Assembly: GCA_030248195.1 (NCBI GenBank)
Contig: JASAND010011269.1
Coordinates: 1 to 64,000, forward strand
DNA length: 64,000 nt
Direction: 5' to 3'
Source: Trissonchulus latispiculum
Lineage: Eukaryota; Nematoda; Enoplea; Enoplida; Ironidae
Of this stretch, positions 10,691-21,424 are shown piece by piece. How positions within the stretch are numbered: position 1 is the stretch's first letter; every line of letters begins with the position of its first letter. A model generated the notes under the pieces. The model was given only the letters and a program-made list of their open reading frames with translations, was not told the DNA's origin and did no database searches. A program made the translations under genes and the position numbers.

Positions 10691-11589
10691 TTATATTCAG
10701 AAATTACATATATTGAGCTAACTAACAGTCCAGGTTGCGTTTCTCTATCACTTACCTAGCGACCACGGTGGCCCGTCAAAGATGGCGAAAATTCGAAAAA
10801 TGAAAAAGCGAAATTTCTCGCTATCTATTTAGCTTTGAAAGCTCAAACCTTCCATACAATGGTTTTCTGGCACGGAGAATCGATTCCCGCAGTCAGTTTT
10901 ACCGTCAGACCCACCCATCTTGCTGGGCTGGTTCCACTTTGCCGTCGGGAGGGTCAAGTCGGAAACCGCTTCCTGGAGGTCCATAGTAGGCTCTACCTGG
11001 CCTCTCAAAACTTTGTCTATAGGGGTTTTCTGGTGTGCCCAGCTCATTCCCGGTATCCTTTTTGCCGTCCAACGTGTCTATATTGCTGGGCTGGTTCTAC
11101 TTTGTCGTCGGGAGGGTCAAGTCGGAAACCGCTTCCTGGAGGTCCATAGTAAGCTCTACCTGGCCTCTCAAAACTTTGTCTATAAGGGTTTTCTGGTGTG
11201 CCCAGCTCATTCCCGGTATTCGTTTTGCCGTCCGACGTACCTATTTTGCTGGACTGGTTCTACTTTGCCGTTTGAAGGGTCAGTCGAGTGGGAGGGTCAA
11301 ATGGTCGAAAATAAAGTTTCTCAAAAGTGGTCAAATTTGGTATCAAATGAAAGCCCTAAGTGAGCTGAGCAACTTTTGTCGTAGAACTGCGTACCCAAAG
11401 TGGCTGTAGAGTGCTGTGGTGGGGTGGGGACTTAGGCCATTTTGGGTCAAAAATAAAATTTTTCAAAAGTGGTAAAATTTGGTATCAAATGAAAGCCCTA
11501 AGTGAGCTGAGCAACTTTTGCGGTGTCGGATTTATGCCTTTCTCAACCGGAATTTAAAGGATAGACATAGGCCCAACACACATATTATA

Positions 11590-12688
11590 TAGTCAGGGGG
11601 GGGGGGGAAGAAAAACACAAATAGGGAAGCAAGCCCCCAACTTTTTCTTCGCTTGGATTTGGATCGGTTTGAGTATACCGTTATGTACCGTGGGCAAATA
11701 CCTATCTAATCGTATATTCAAACTTCTCTTATACCTCACTCAGCTTTGGCAGTAACAGGATTTGTCCATGTTTTTTTACCCGCAAATCGAGGAAAAAAAC
11801 ATGGTGCGGGGAAAAAAACATGGCACGGATTTCTACCAACCAACCATTTAGAGTGGTTTAAAAGCATTGTTTCAGCTGTTTTTAGCGTGCAAAACTACCT
11901 AGGCACCCTTCTAACCTCACAGCAAGCTTAAAACCCGATTTTTTGGTCAAAATGCTAAATCCGCCGTACCTAACCTGTTTGGGCATGAAACCTGCTGGGA
12001 ACTGGCCATAATATGCAGAATATCAGTAGAAACAAGTTATATAGTTGTGTTAAAAATTGCAATATTCCATCATTTTTTAAGTTTTTTCAAAATTTTCATT
12101 TTTACCATAGAAACTTATGAAACCTGGCATATTGATGCTGCAAATCAAATTTTCGAGCTAGAAGCTTAAAAAATGCTTAAAGTTGGCATATTTTGAGGTT
12201 TTTAGTGGTTTTAAAGCATTCTCTTTCCTATAGAAGCATTAGTTACGCCTTCCTGAAGCATACGCAAAAATTTTAAAATTTGGTCACCATGTTTTTCCCC
12301 GCTCTAGTGGACCCAATGTGGGGGGAAAAACATGGTCAAATTTTCTTACTGGGTGTACGCAGGGGAAAACCACTATTGCCATGTGATAGAGCAAGTCAAA
12401 TTATGCCCGCATGCCCATTTATAGTAGCCAAAGTTTAATAGTTGGTTAGATATAGACTTGCAAACTTTCGAAAATCCTTAGCATTTTGGCCAATTTTGGG
12501 AGGTCAACTTTGGTCAAGTACTGTACTTACAGAATCAAACTTAGAAACCAATCTGGTACTGTAGGGTATACTTCTAGACTTGCTCTTTCTAATGGGCTAT
12601 ACTAGGCAGCTGCACCTGCTATGGTTGGGGAGTAGGCGACCATGTTTTTCCCCCTTCTTTTCCGTCATGTTTTTCCCCCCTCTGACTA
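11590..12688. mobile_element. TA-flanked motif element (copy C), CATGG motif variant
   Basis: Ends TAGTCAGGGGG and CCCCTCTGACTA are mirrored and flanked by TA (11588-11589, 12689-12690). The layout is that of copies B, D and E, but the recurrent motif is GGGAAAAACATGG instead of GGGAAAAAACCCAC. It is seen near 11769, 11791, 11809, 12290, 12321, 12640 and 12665, in forward orientation on the left and mainly reverse on the right. It is 1,099 bp long with no transposase. Confidence 0.75.
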
Positions 12689-12722
12689 TATATCCCCTTT
12701 TGTGCGGAGCATTTTTGTTACT

Positions 12723-12723
<1 letters not shown>

Positions 12724-12756
<33 letters not shown>
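12724..12756. repeat. (TA)n microsatellite
   Basis: Pure TA dinucleotides of about 33 bases between copy C and the dispersed repeat at 12770-13017. Confidence 0.9.
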
Positions 12757-12762
<6 letters not shown>

Positions 12763-13421
12763 ATTTTTGAATACGTATAAAAGGAAATCAGCTCCAGCTA
12801 ATTTAAGTAAGCTAATCCAAAGTCGACTTTGCGGCGCCCCTGCGGCGCTGTGGCGCAGCTGCCGCGCAAAAAAGTTGGGATTCTTAAATTCCTTAGAGGG
12901 TACTACTAGACTCTACAGTCGTTTAGGTTGGCCCACCGCGGCAGTTTACGTGAAAGCGGCGGACATTATGTACAATACAACCCTCAAATATGAGAAACCG
13001 GAAAAAACAAGTTGTTGTTATTGTTTTCTTCGGGCAATGATGGTCGTCCACATTCGTTGGCCTCCAAAGAAGCCAATCTCCCTGAGGAAAAGGACCACCC
13101 TGTCAGGTACCTCCGCCAGAGCTTCGATTCCCGTAGTTAAACCAAGGACTGAGGTTCGTTGGACCGTCACAGCCGGGCATTTTATCAGTAGATGGTCAAC
13201 TGTTTCTTCCTCTTCTCCGAACGTTCTGCAGAGAGGACCACGGCCATCCAGCTGGAACCGTGAACGGTATGATGCAAGCAGTGGGCAGTGTCCCTTACTC
13301 CGCAGCTGAGCCAGGGTCCTCCGTTCAAATTTACTGAGACCCTTTTCAAGGTCCCTCTTAGCGATAGAGTTAAGGTTGGAGTCAGCACTGTTATTAGTCG
13401 ATTCTTTCCAGGTCTGGACAG

Positions 13422-13427
13422 TATATA

Positions 13428-13487
<60 letters not shown>
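13422..13487. repeat. (TA)n microsatellite at LINE/MITE junction
   Basis: TA repeats with one CA variant abut the left end of copy D. A shorter TA run (14621-14645) abuts its right end, so the element probably inserted into a TA array in the LINE. Confidence 0.9.
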
Positions 13488-13490
<3 letters not shown>

Positions 13491-14620
13491 CGCGGCGGGA
13501 AAAAAAAACCCAATCCGATATGCGGGAAAAAACCCATCGCCAGTGTGAGTCACCCATATGAGCTAGATCGGATTTTAATAGCCTATCTTAAAGAGCGTCC
13601 TAAACTACCTTAGAGGGTGTATTATCGTAGCTCCCGATGCCTCTCAGCAAATTTTTTGGGACTTTGAAAATTTTGGAATTTTTGGTCCCAACATGGGGGT
13701 CTGAAAATTTTGGAATTTTTGGTTCCAACATGGGGGCCAGACAGGGTCAACTTTGGGGGGGGGGGTGCCCTGAACTACTGGAAAGACTTAGTCAAAAACG
13801 GATTACAGTTTCACAAAGGATATGTCTCGAATTTCACGATGGTGTATGCAATTTGGCTCTACTACCTGTGGTGCGACCTGGGGGTGACCTAGACTCGGCG
13901 GGGAAAAAACCCATGTGCGGAAAAACCCAAATTTCAAAATGAAATTTTTTTCTAACCATTAGCAGCAAAGGAAAAATTCATGCATTTCCTGGCTCAGTAA
14001 AGCCTCCTGATTAATTTGGTATAGATTTTAACTAGGTTCGACCTTCTATATATGTGGTCCAGGTGACCAAAATCTGAGATGGTGCCATTTCAAGCCAAAT
14101 TTTCAAATTTCGCCAAAAATCGCTAATTTTTTACTAAAATAGGTCGGGTTTGGATTTATATAAATGCAATAAAAACACGTTTTCTATGTGATAGGATGCT
14201 TAAACTGTAGAAATTAAGCAAATTTCAAAAATTTCCAAAATTTGCCTATGTTTATATACGTGTTAAACATACGAAATTTTCAAAAGTCAATTTGACATGA
14301 ATTTGTGCAAAAATATTGATATTTTTGATTCAGATGTACTAAAAATGACCCGCTCTTTCGAATGGTATAGTCAAAACCGTTCTGGCATGCTTGCAGCAAA
14401 AAATTCGGCTTGGTTTTTTTCCCGCATTGGGTTTTTTCCATCGGTTTGGTCGAAAATTTCTCACCAACCGTAAGTGCTAGAGAGACGTTTTATGGCTCAT
14501 TTGGAAGCTCTTCGCAAGGCCTGATGGTAGTTATCGTTAGATTTTCGATTTGTCGCTTAATAAAAAAATAAAAAAGTTACAGCCAAAATTCGAAAATTTG
14601 GGTTTTTTCCCGCCGCGCTA
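13488..14620. mobile_element. TA-flanked motif element (copy D)
   Basis: Ends TAGCGCGGCGGGAAAAAA and TTTTTTCCCGCCGCGCTA mirror each other, each next to TA. The GGGAAAAAACCCA motif appears as forward pairs at about 13497/13523 and 13899/13918 and in reverse at about 14407, 14425 and 14601. Sequence between motifs aligns with copies A and B and with the arms at 194-1692. Length is 1,133 bp and it has no coding content. Confidence 0.8.
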
Positions 14621-14983
14621 TATATATACATATATATATATATACTTCTTTCAATGACGGCTTTCGCCGTATTGTAGTCAATTTGGGCGTCTCCCTGGGC
14701 CAGAGGGCACTACCGTTTTCGCCAATGTATCCGCAGATTCATTTCCTGCCAGGCCGCTATGGCCCGGTATCCATTGAAAGTAAAAATGGAGATTCCTAAG
14801 TGGTTCACTGCTGAGGAGCCGCCAAATGGCTGCACCAGTTTCGTCTGTCTGGAGTTGAGAGCCAGCGGGCCGGCCGTCTGATAGCTGCCTGGTAGTCCGA
14901 GTGGATAATGTGGGAGGCAGCAGCAGTTTGATCCCAATTTTCATAGCCCTCATTTCTGCAGTATACATATAGCTGCATATATA

Positions 14984-15679
14984 TAGCCATGGGGTGAAAA
15001 AACCCACCCCCTTTTTGGGGGAAAAAACCCACCCGCCTCCTGGATCATGGGTTGGAGATATGAGCTCCAAAACATAGCAGCAGGAAGCGCAACTCTTTCT
15101 AACCTATGTATGCAAAGATCAAGTCATTTGGTTCACTCCTGCACATTTTATGACATTTTGAAAATGACAACTACTTTTTGGTTCAACCATCCAAAAATTT
15201 ACCAAAAGTTTGGACCGATGTATATAACTTTTGACTGGGTTGGGTTAGAAAAGTTTTGCAAATATCTGCAATGATGGCAACTCTTCCTCTTTGCACACAG
15301 CCAAAATTAGACCGATCCGCTGTACCGTTAGTCTGGCACATTGCCAAACGTGGCGGGGAAAAAACCCACTTTGGGGGGAAAAAACCCACCCAAATTTTTT
15401 TGAAAATTTTTTTAACAACTCAACACGGAAACAATTAGAGACTATAGCAGGTACTATCAAGCACGCTGCGTCATCTATGCGGTCAGATTCGGACAATTTT
15501 GCTTACCTGGCTAGCTAGGGGGTAAAAACCTTAAAAGTGCCATTTCGCAGCTGGAGGACCCAATACAGGTACAATTGTGGATTTTAACAGCCAATTCTAC
15601 GTAAAAAACCATTCTCTACACGATAGAATAATAAGTTTTATCAAATTACATCATTTTTAGCATTTTTCAAAAATTGCCC

Positions 15680-15716
<37 letters not shown>

Positions 15717-16099
15717 TAAAAACCTGGCCAGTTGATGCAGCATTTTCAACGGCACATGAGATCTCAAAAAAGCTACTTAGATCGGTTTTTTGGTTCATAC
15801 TAACTAAAAAAGGGTTGAATTTTACACTGGAAGTGTCAGAATTGCGATAGAACAATTTTTAAGACCTGTGAGGGGTGGGTTTATTTTCCCCCCATTTGGG
15901 TTTTTCCCCCCATTGGGTTTTTTCCCCCGCTACTTTTTGCATTATACCGCTCTAACGGTACAACTTAGAGAAGTGCAAATAGGCTTAAAAGAAAGTTCTA
16001 AGTACGCCAAGTACGATGGTATATAAAGTTCTCAGATAACCCTTATGATAAAAAAGTTCCAGCCAAAATCCGAAAAAGTGGGTTTCCCCCCCATGGCTA
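14984..16099. mobile_element. TA-flanked motif element (copy E)
   Basis: Ends TAGCCATGGGGTGAAAA and, mirrored, CCCCATGGCTA are flanked by TA at 14982-14983 and 16100-16101. Motif pairs GGGAAAAAACCCACC occur near 15000/15020 and 15356/15377, with reversed copies near 15875, 15897, 15917 and 16079. It interrupts the LINE RNase H frame between the TDGSV and AEMRAMK segments. It is 1,116 bp and contains a TA run at 15687-15712. Confidence 0.8.
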
Positions 16100-16587
16100 T
16101 ATAGCTGCTGACTTTCAACGGGGGCAAGAAGTTCCACAGCCTCTCCAGAAGTCCGATTTATAAGAATTCCGGATCCGCCGTCAGTTGTGCCATTACGGAC
16201 AGAGCCATCTGTCCAGATAGCAATGTCAGCTTTTGGGAGTCTCTCAATAGTTCGTTCAGCTGCCCGGAGTTTGGCATCTGGGGGATCTTCTTTTCGGATG
16301 CAGGAATCCAGCTCAGCTCTGAAGGTGGCATTGGAATAGTTCTCCCAGGGCGGAATCAACTGGTTAGGATTTGGCTCACGCGGGCAGCCAGCCGGCAAGA
16401 CCAGCAGATGGGTGCGACTGCCGCTTCTGCGGCGGCCCGCCAGCCCTCTGCGGATTTCAAGCGCTGTCTGACTCTGTTGGCGGCAAGGGCATTTCTGGGG
16501 TTTCTATCTCTGGTTCTGAGTGATCTCTCATAGGCCAAATTTGTCGTTTTGGTGGGGGGCCCCCACCCCCCCGCCCCCCCCCTAGCA

Positions 16588-17035
16588 CATAGTTTCCCTG
16601 GAACTTTGGGTCTGGGGGGGGTAAATCTTGGCTGACCTCCAAAATGTGATGGGGGGTACCCCCCCCCAACCCCCCCCCAGAATTCGGACCTCAGAAATTT
16701 CGAAAAATGGCCAAAAAATGCAAAATTTTCTGTAATTTAGCCCTTTTTTCATCAAGATAAGGCTTGTTCTTAACGTTTTAGGTGTTTTTGCACCGTTTTA
16801 AAGCGATTTTAGGTCAAAATTTTAGAAAAATTTTTCAAAAAATGACCATTTTTCGACCAAATTTAGCTAACTTTTTGGGTCCAAAAATCGTTGGGGGGGA
16901 GGGGGTTCGGGGGGGGGGTAGCCAAAAGTTGGGGGAGGGTAAGTCAAAAAATCTGGGGGGGGGGGGGGTAAATTTGGTCAAAAATTTTGGGGGGGGCTAC
17001 CCCCCCCAACCCCCCCCCCCCCAAAGGAAACTATG
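16588..17035. mobile_element. hAT-type G-tract MITE, CATAGTTTCC ends, 8-bp TSD
   Basis: CATAGTTTCC at the left and GGAAACTATG at the right are exact mirrors. CCCTAGCA is duplicated at 16580-16587 and 17036-17043. The 448-bp interior is G and C runs plus AT-rich filler with no coding sequence. Confidence 0.8.
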
Positions 17036-17242
17036 CCCTAGCACACCTATGGAGCATTGGAGCGCCCCCGCTGAAAAATTTTATATACGTACCGCCCCTC
17101 GTCACCAAGTCCTGGATCCGCCAGTACCCTAAACATACCCAATTGTTCACCATTTGTCGCGTGGTTCGCCAGTTGGGTGGACCTCCCCCCAAAAAAATTT
17201 CTGGGGGGGGTTGAGAAAATGGCTGGGGGGGCTACCCCCCAT

Positions 17243-17707
17243 CATAGGTGTACCTGGGGGGGGGGGGGGGGGGGGGGGGGAACCCCTCCCCCCAAATGGA
17301 AAAGTGCCAACCCCACCCTCGAAATTTTGGAGGCAGACCCCACCCCCAAATGGCCAAATCCCAGACCCCACCCACCCAAATTTGCCAGACCCCACCCTCA
17401 AAATTTTGAAAATTTTGCCTCAAAATTAGTAAAAATTCGAAATTTTTTGGAAAAATTCGAAATTTTTGCAAAAAATCCAAGTTTTTTCGAAAAAATGAGC
17501 AAAAATGAAGAAATATTGTTGATTTTTAGTTGGAAATAACGCTTTTTTAGCAAATTTGCGAATTTTTTCTAAATTTTTGACCAAAAAATTTTTTACCCCC
17601 CCCCAAGTTCGTTTTTTCCGGACCCCACCCCACCTCAAAACGGCTGACCCCACCCACCCCAATTTCGGCAACCCCCTCCCCCAGCGTTTTCTCAAGGTAC
17701 ACCTATG
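17243..17707. mobile_element. hAT-type G-tract MITE, CATAGGTGTACCT ends, 8-bp TSD
   Basis: CATAGGTGTACCT and AGGTACACCTATG are mirrored ends. CCCCCCAT is duplicated at 17235-17242 and 17708-17715. The inside carries a very long G run near its left end and many AAAATTTT-like words. It is 465 bp. Confidence 0.8.
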
Positions 17708-18268
17708 CCCCCCATTGGTGTGGCTGGCGAAAAAAGTGGGGGTGGGGGGGTCAGAAAATAGTAGGGAGTGGGTTTGGCCAAAAAAAAGGGGAGGGGGGTC
17801 GCGAAAAGTCTATTTGGGGAGAGGGATAAGAAACATTTTCTAGGGGGGGTCGGCGAAAAATTTCGAAAAAAAAGTAGGTTTTTCGTTAAAAAATTGAAAA
17901 ATTTTCTCAATTTACAGCTATTTTTAACGATTTTTAGTTTAATTAAGAGAATACTAGCAATTTTTCGCTAATTTTTTGGAAAAATGTCGAATTTGTAGCT
18001 AAAAATTTTCAAAAATTTAGGTAGGGGTTTGAAAATTTTTAGGGGGGAGGGGTCTGAAAAAATCGATTTGGGGGTAGGGGTAGGAAAAATTTTTAGGGGG
18101 GGTTAGCGACCCCTGCATTTGGGGGAAGGGGTCCCCCCCAAACACACCTATGCGTATGCCCTCCCTTACACCTATGCCCCCCAGCCCCACCATCACCAAC
18201 TACACCACTGGTCTTATCTAACTAAGAAGCAAGCCTGAAAATTAGCTAAACCAAAAAGTGGAACTTAA

Positions 18269-19250
18269 GGTGGTGATTCCCTTTGGTCACATAAAGTTTG
18301 CACCATTATTACTCATTCATTACTTGGAGTTAAGAAGCCATTTTTATATCAAAATGTAGCTTGACATTTTCTCTTTTTAATGCACGCCACGAAACTAATG
18401 TTGCTTTTCGAAAATATTTTTAACACATTTTAGAAGAAGTATAATTTTCCAGAATTTTGGCAGACCCAAGTAAATTTTTTCGCGAGACATCGGTTATATC
18501 ATTCGATACCTCCATCAAATAGCTGGGGACGATTTTTTATTTATTGTGAAATCGCTCTTCGTTATAGAGAAATAAGCTGAAATGTGTGCGTAACCTGTAT
18601 TTTGCCTACTTTTTCCAAATTTGTCAAGCGATTACTTTAGCTAGAAAGCAGCAATCGGGGCAACTAAAAAATCGTCCCTGGGTATATTTGTGCAGAACAC
18701 ATTTGTTCAGTAGCAGCCCTCCAACTTGCATGGTGAATGCTCCACAATCTTTGGAAAAAAATTGGTCGTGTTTTTGCAAAAACCACATTTTTTATGATAA
18801 CAGCCTACAGGATAGCAGTTGGAAGACGATCATGCGTCGGATAATTTGTCCCTGTGAGACCTTCAGATCGATGCCCTTAGTTTGATTTTACGGCTTGCGT
18901 AGTTCAAGAAATGTTGGATAATTTGATTTCTGCAAAAAAGACAAGTTTTCGACGCCAAAACAAGAAAATCGGCTATATCTCACGGTAGAGAAGAGCTGGA
19001 AACTTACTTTAAAAAGCAAAAATGTGAAGCTCAATGAGATCTTTCGAATGAATATAGTTATAACTGTATAGCAGCTGCCAAACGCTCAGAAATTGGGATA
19101 AACCGGTCTGACCGGAAATCTCGAATTTTTGAATCGGGATTGCGCGGAGGGTGTTAGAATGCTAAAAGAACTTATTTCGGAAAGTTTCATCAAATTTCAT
19201 CTTGATTTACGCCGCCAAACAACAATATGTGCCCAAAAGGAATCACCACC
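18269..19250. mobile_element. TTAA-flanked element 1 (GGTGGTGATTCC ends)
   Basis: GGTGGTGATTCC and GGAATCACCACC are exact inverted ends, each flanked by TTAA (18265-18268, 19251-19254). TTAA duplications are typical of Kolobok and piggyBac; the GG start suits Kolobok better, but no transposase is present. Its inner part is repeated in inverted orientation at about 21425-21985. Length 982 bp. Confidence 0.75.
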
Positions 19251-19254
19251 TTAA

Positions 19255-20214
19255 ACAACTTAAAATGGTCATTTTTGGAAAACATTCACTCAAATTTTTC
19301 TTAAAATGACTTGAAACAGTCTAAACAGTGTGGAATGGTTTGGCACCATAAAGCGAATTAGAAATTCCCAATCCCCGCGAAAAGGGAGGAAGCGATTTTA
19401 ATTTCTGGTTCCCTTAGACTTCAAAACATCATTTATTTAAAACATATGAGTGAAATGCCAGCTACGTTTATTCCGCCTTTAATGCATGACACCATTTTGA
19501 AAATTTGAAATTATCCCCGTTGTGCAAGTCGTAAGCCCAGCCCCAGATTTTTCAAATTCAGCACGATGCTAGTATTTAGCACTAAACTACCATATTTGAA
19601 TAGTTTAAACTAGATTAATTGAGAAGTTACATGAGGGAGCGCTTGCCTTACCGGGAACGGTTCTGCTAATTTCATTTTTCAGCCAATCCATTTCAGACTT
19701 TCAGTAGAGGTAGTGTTAAATACTGGCAAATAATATGTAGAATTTGAAAAATCCACTGCTTGGCTTGCGATCTACACATCAGGGAAACCTTAAATTTTCA
19801 AAACTGTGTCTTTCATTAAAGGCTGACTGAAATTCGCTCACATTTGGCACAAATGTATAAATAAATGCAGGTGCAATTTATTCAGTTTTTTCGATTCATG
19901 CAATTTTGCGAATTTTATTAATGTTCAAAATCTTTGAAAATCAATATTTAACTCAATAAATCATTTAAACAAAAACTGAAAAATGCCCATGCACAAACCT
20001 CAAATAAATGTGCATGCAAAGTAGTTAATTGTGGCTTATATTGTTTCTGTACGCCACACTCCAGTTGGATGTGCACCGGTTAGGAGTAGTGTCAGCCACG
20101 ATAATTGTCTAATAATAATTGTCTATAACACCTAATAATTGTCTTCACAATTACCCGAGGCGAGTACCAAGGCTGGTCAACCAAAGTTACATCAGCTGGG
20201 GTTTCTTTATGTCT
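19255..20214. other. Gene-free stretch between TTAA elements
   Basis: AT-rich sequence without recognisable exons. A weak inverted similarity exists between about 19540-19580 and 19695-19755 (around GATTTTTCAAATTC). Three copies of ATAATTGTCT lie close together near 20098-20146. No function can be assigned. Confidence 0.3.
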
Positions 20215-20218
20215 TTAA

Positions 20219-21189
20219 GGTGGTAGTACCACTAGCGGGATTTTCTACATAAATATTGGTATGGATGAAGAAATCTTGACAAAATTTTTGGAGAGGTAAG
20301 CTAGGATGGCAGGCTATCTTTGCACAATGTTTTGGTGTCAGGGAGTGCATAATTGGCTAGCTACCATACCATCATGGCTTTGCGCATGCGCAAATAATGA
20401 AAATTTTATCTAAGCTTTATATGACACATTTGATTCAAGCACATGAAAGAGCGCAAAAAGCGCTTGAAAATGATGTGCATGTCTCTTCTGTACGTGATTT
20501 CTATCAAAAGTTACAGGTGTTTTTAGATGTGGCTGAATTACGTTGACCATTTGCACACATAATGTAAAGTAAAAACTGTTTATCCGAAGATTAAATCTAT
20601 TGGGTTTTAGCGGTTCCTGTTGCGTTATTTATGTGCATTATTTAATAGAAAGCACTTTACAACTGCTTGAAAGCATTGGAAATTTCGAAAACCAAAGCAA
20701 GCAATGAAAAATTACAGAATTTTTGTTGTTGATTTTCTCGTCACTCCTTCAGTCAAAATGGACCAAATTTTGCAAATATGTTTTGCGTCAGCATACGCTC
20801 AGGCCGTTTTCTTAGTTTTTAGAAAAACGCAATATTAAGCAAGATATAAAATTTACAAATTTTCAAAATACGCTAAATAACGGAAAACTCACTTTTACGA
20901 AAAACTAAAAAACGGCCTGAGCGTATATGTAAACTAACCATATACTGAAAATGTCAAATGATTTCATAAAGGCTTGAAGGAGATATTTAAATTTAAAGCT
21001 TTTAATTTCCTGTATAATTTCCTACATTTCCTATTGTGTAGATAACAAGCCAGTCCCCGCAGCGTCGTCGGTCATCTCATCTGATGCAAAACATGATAAA
21101 GAACAAATTTGCCAAATTTCAAGCCGATTCATTAAGTATTTAGTTCACAGCATCTGTTCAAAGTCCATCCCGGTAGTGGTACTACCACC
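20219..21189. mobile_element. TTAA-flanked element 2 (GGTGGTAGTACCACT ends)
   Basis: GGTGGTAGTACCACTA and its mirror TAGTGGTACTACCACC are the ends, flanked by TTAA at 20215-20218 and 21190-21193. Rejoining the flanks through one TTAA gives a continuous minus-strand reading. The 971-bp interior is AT-rich, includes an inverted pair around CTCAGGCCGTTTT (about 20800 and 20910), and encodes nothing recognisable. Confidence 0.75.
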
Positions 21190-21193
21190 TTAA

Positions 21194-21368
21194 GACATCT
21201 ATAATCCCGATAATGCAAGCGCCCCATTAAAGTCGCAGCTTCTAAATTTTGTCTCAGCTTCAGGTACCTCTCGTTTGTGCTGAACCCCCATTTTGTCAGG
21301 ACATATCCTATAACAGCCTTTATAGCTTCACATGAAATTGCTTTAAAGTCGTAATTCCTTTTGGACAC
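21194..21368 (-). pseudogene. Possible coding fragment, unrecognised
   Basis: A minus-strand frame (AIKAVIGYVLTKWGFSTNER, LRQNLEAATLMGRLHYRDYR) looks more protein-like than the surrounding DNA. Across the TTAA element it can be read on into the left flank for about ten more codons before a stop. No splice sites or family were recognised. It may be a relic of a gene or transposon, or chance. Confidence 0.2.
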
Positions 21369-21424
21369 GTGTGATTGACACTGACACTAAGACACCCGGC
21401 TGACGGCTCAGATCAAGAGGAAAA

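Larger units (their letters stand above)
9386..11582. mobile_element. 2.2-kb foldback element, TA-flanked
   Basis: The ends TGTGTGTTGG and CCAACACACA are mirrored, each flanked by TA. Long arms follow: about 9386-10170 pairs with about 10730-11580, sharing for example a block containing TGGTTCCACTTTGCCGTC-like repeats. Within the right arm a unit of about 135 bp is repeated (10920-11055, 11080-11200, 11240-11290), and a shorter repetition occurs in the left arm (9880-9940). The loop holds a TA microsatellite and another repeat. Frames read across the arms are not genes. Confidence 0.6.
13018..16540 (-). pseudogene. LINE RT C-terminus plus RNase H, split by two MITEs
   Basis: Three minus-strand blocks belong to one non-LTR element. 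At 16540-16100 the RT tail (NRVRQRLKSAEGWR) runs into RNase H with the catalytic segment ADIAIWTDGSV. At 14983-14660 RNase H continues with AEMRAMKIG and then FQWIPGHSGLAGNESADTLA. At 13425-13018 is the C-terminal zinc-knuckle region (LAQLRSKGHCPLLA, then EEETVDHLLIKCPA). The gaps are exactly the TA-flanked elements at 14984-16099 and 13488-14620, the latter with microsatellite DNA. Frames differ between blocks, so this copy is dead. The domain order and WIPGHSG motif fit Jockey/I-type clades carrying RNase H. Confidence 0.8.
16540..18180. repeat. G/C homopolymer-rich transposon mosaic
   Basis: Long runs of G or C (up to about 25 G at 17256-17280) alternate with AT-rich filler built from AAAAATTTT-like words. 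Two insertions with 8-bp duplications are resolved inside it (16588-17035 and 17243-17707). A third pair of ACACCTATG ends near 18140-18178 suggests another related element. Frames running through it are proline/glycine artefacts. Confidence 0.6.

Noticed and set aside
13018..13557. Tyr-Ile repeat proteins read through TA microsatellites (also at 9726, 12580 and 57494)
   Set aside because: TA dinucleotides translate as alternating Tyr and Ile; these are artefacts. Only the LINE part of 13018-13425 is real.
16987..17843. Gly/Pro-rich open frames
   Set aside because: They follow homopolymer G and C runs of MITEs and change frame with run length.
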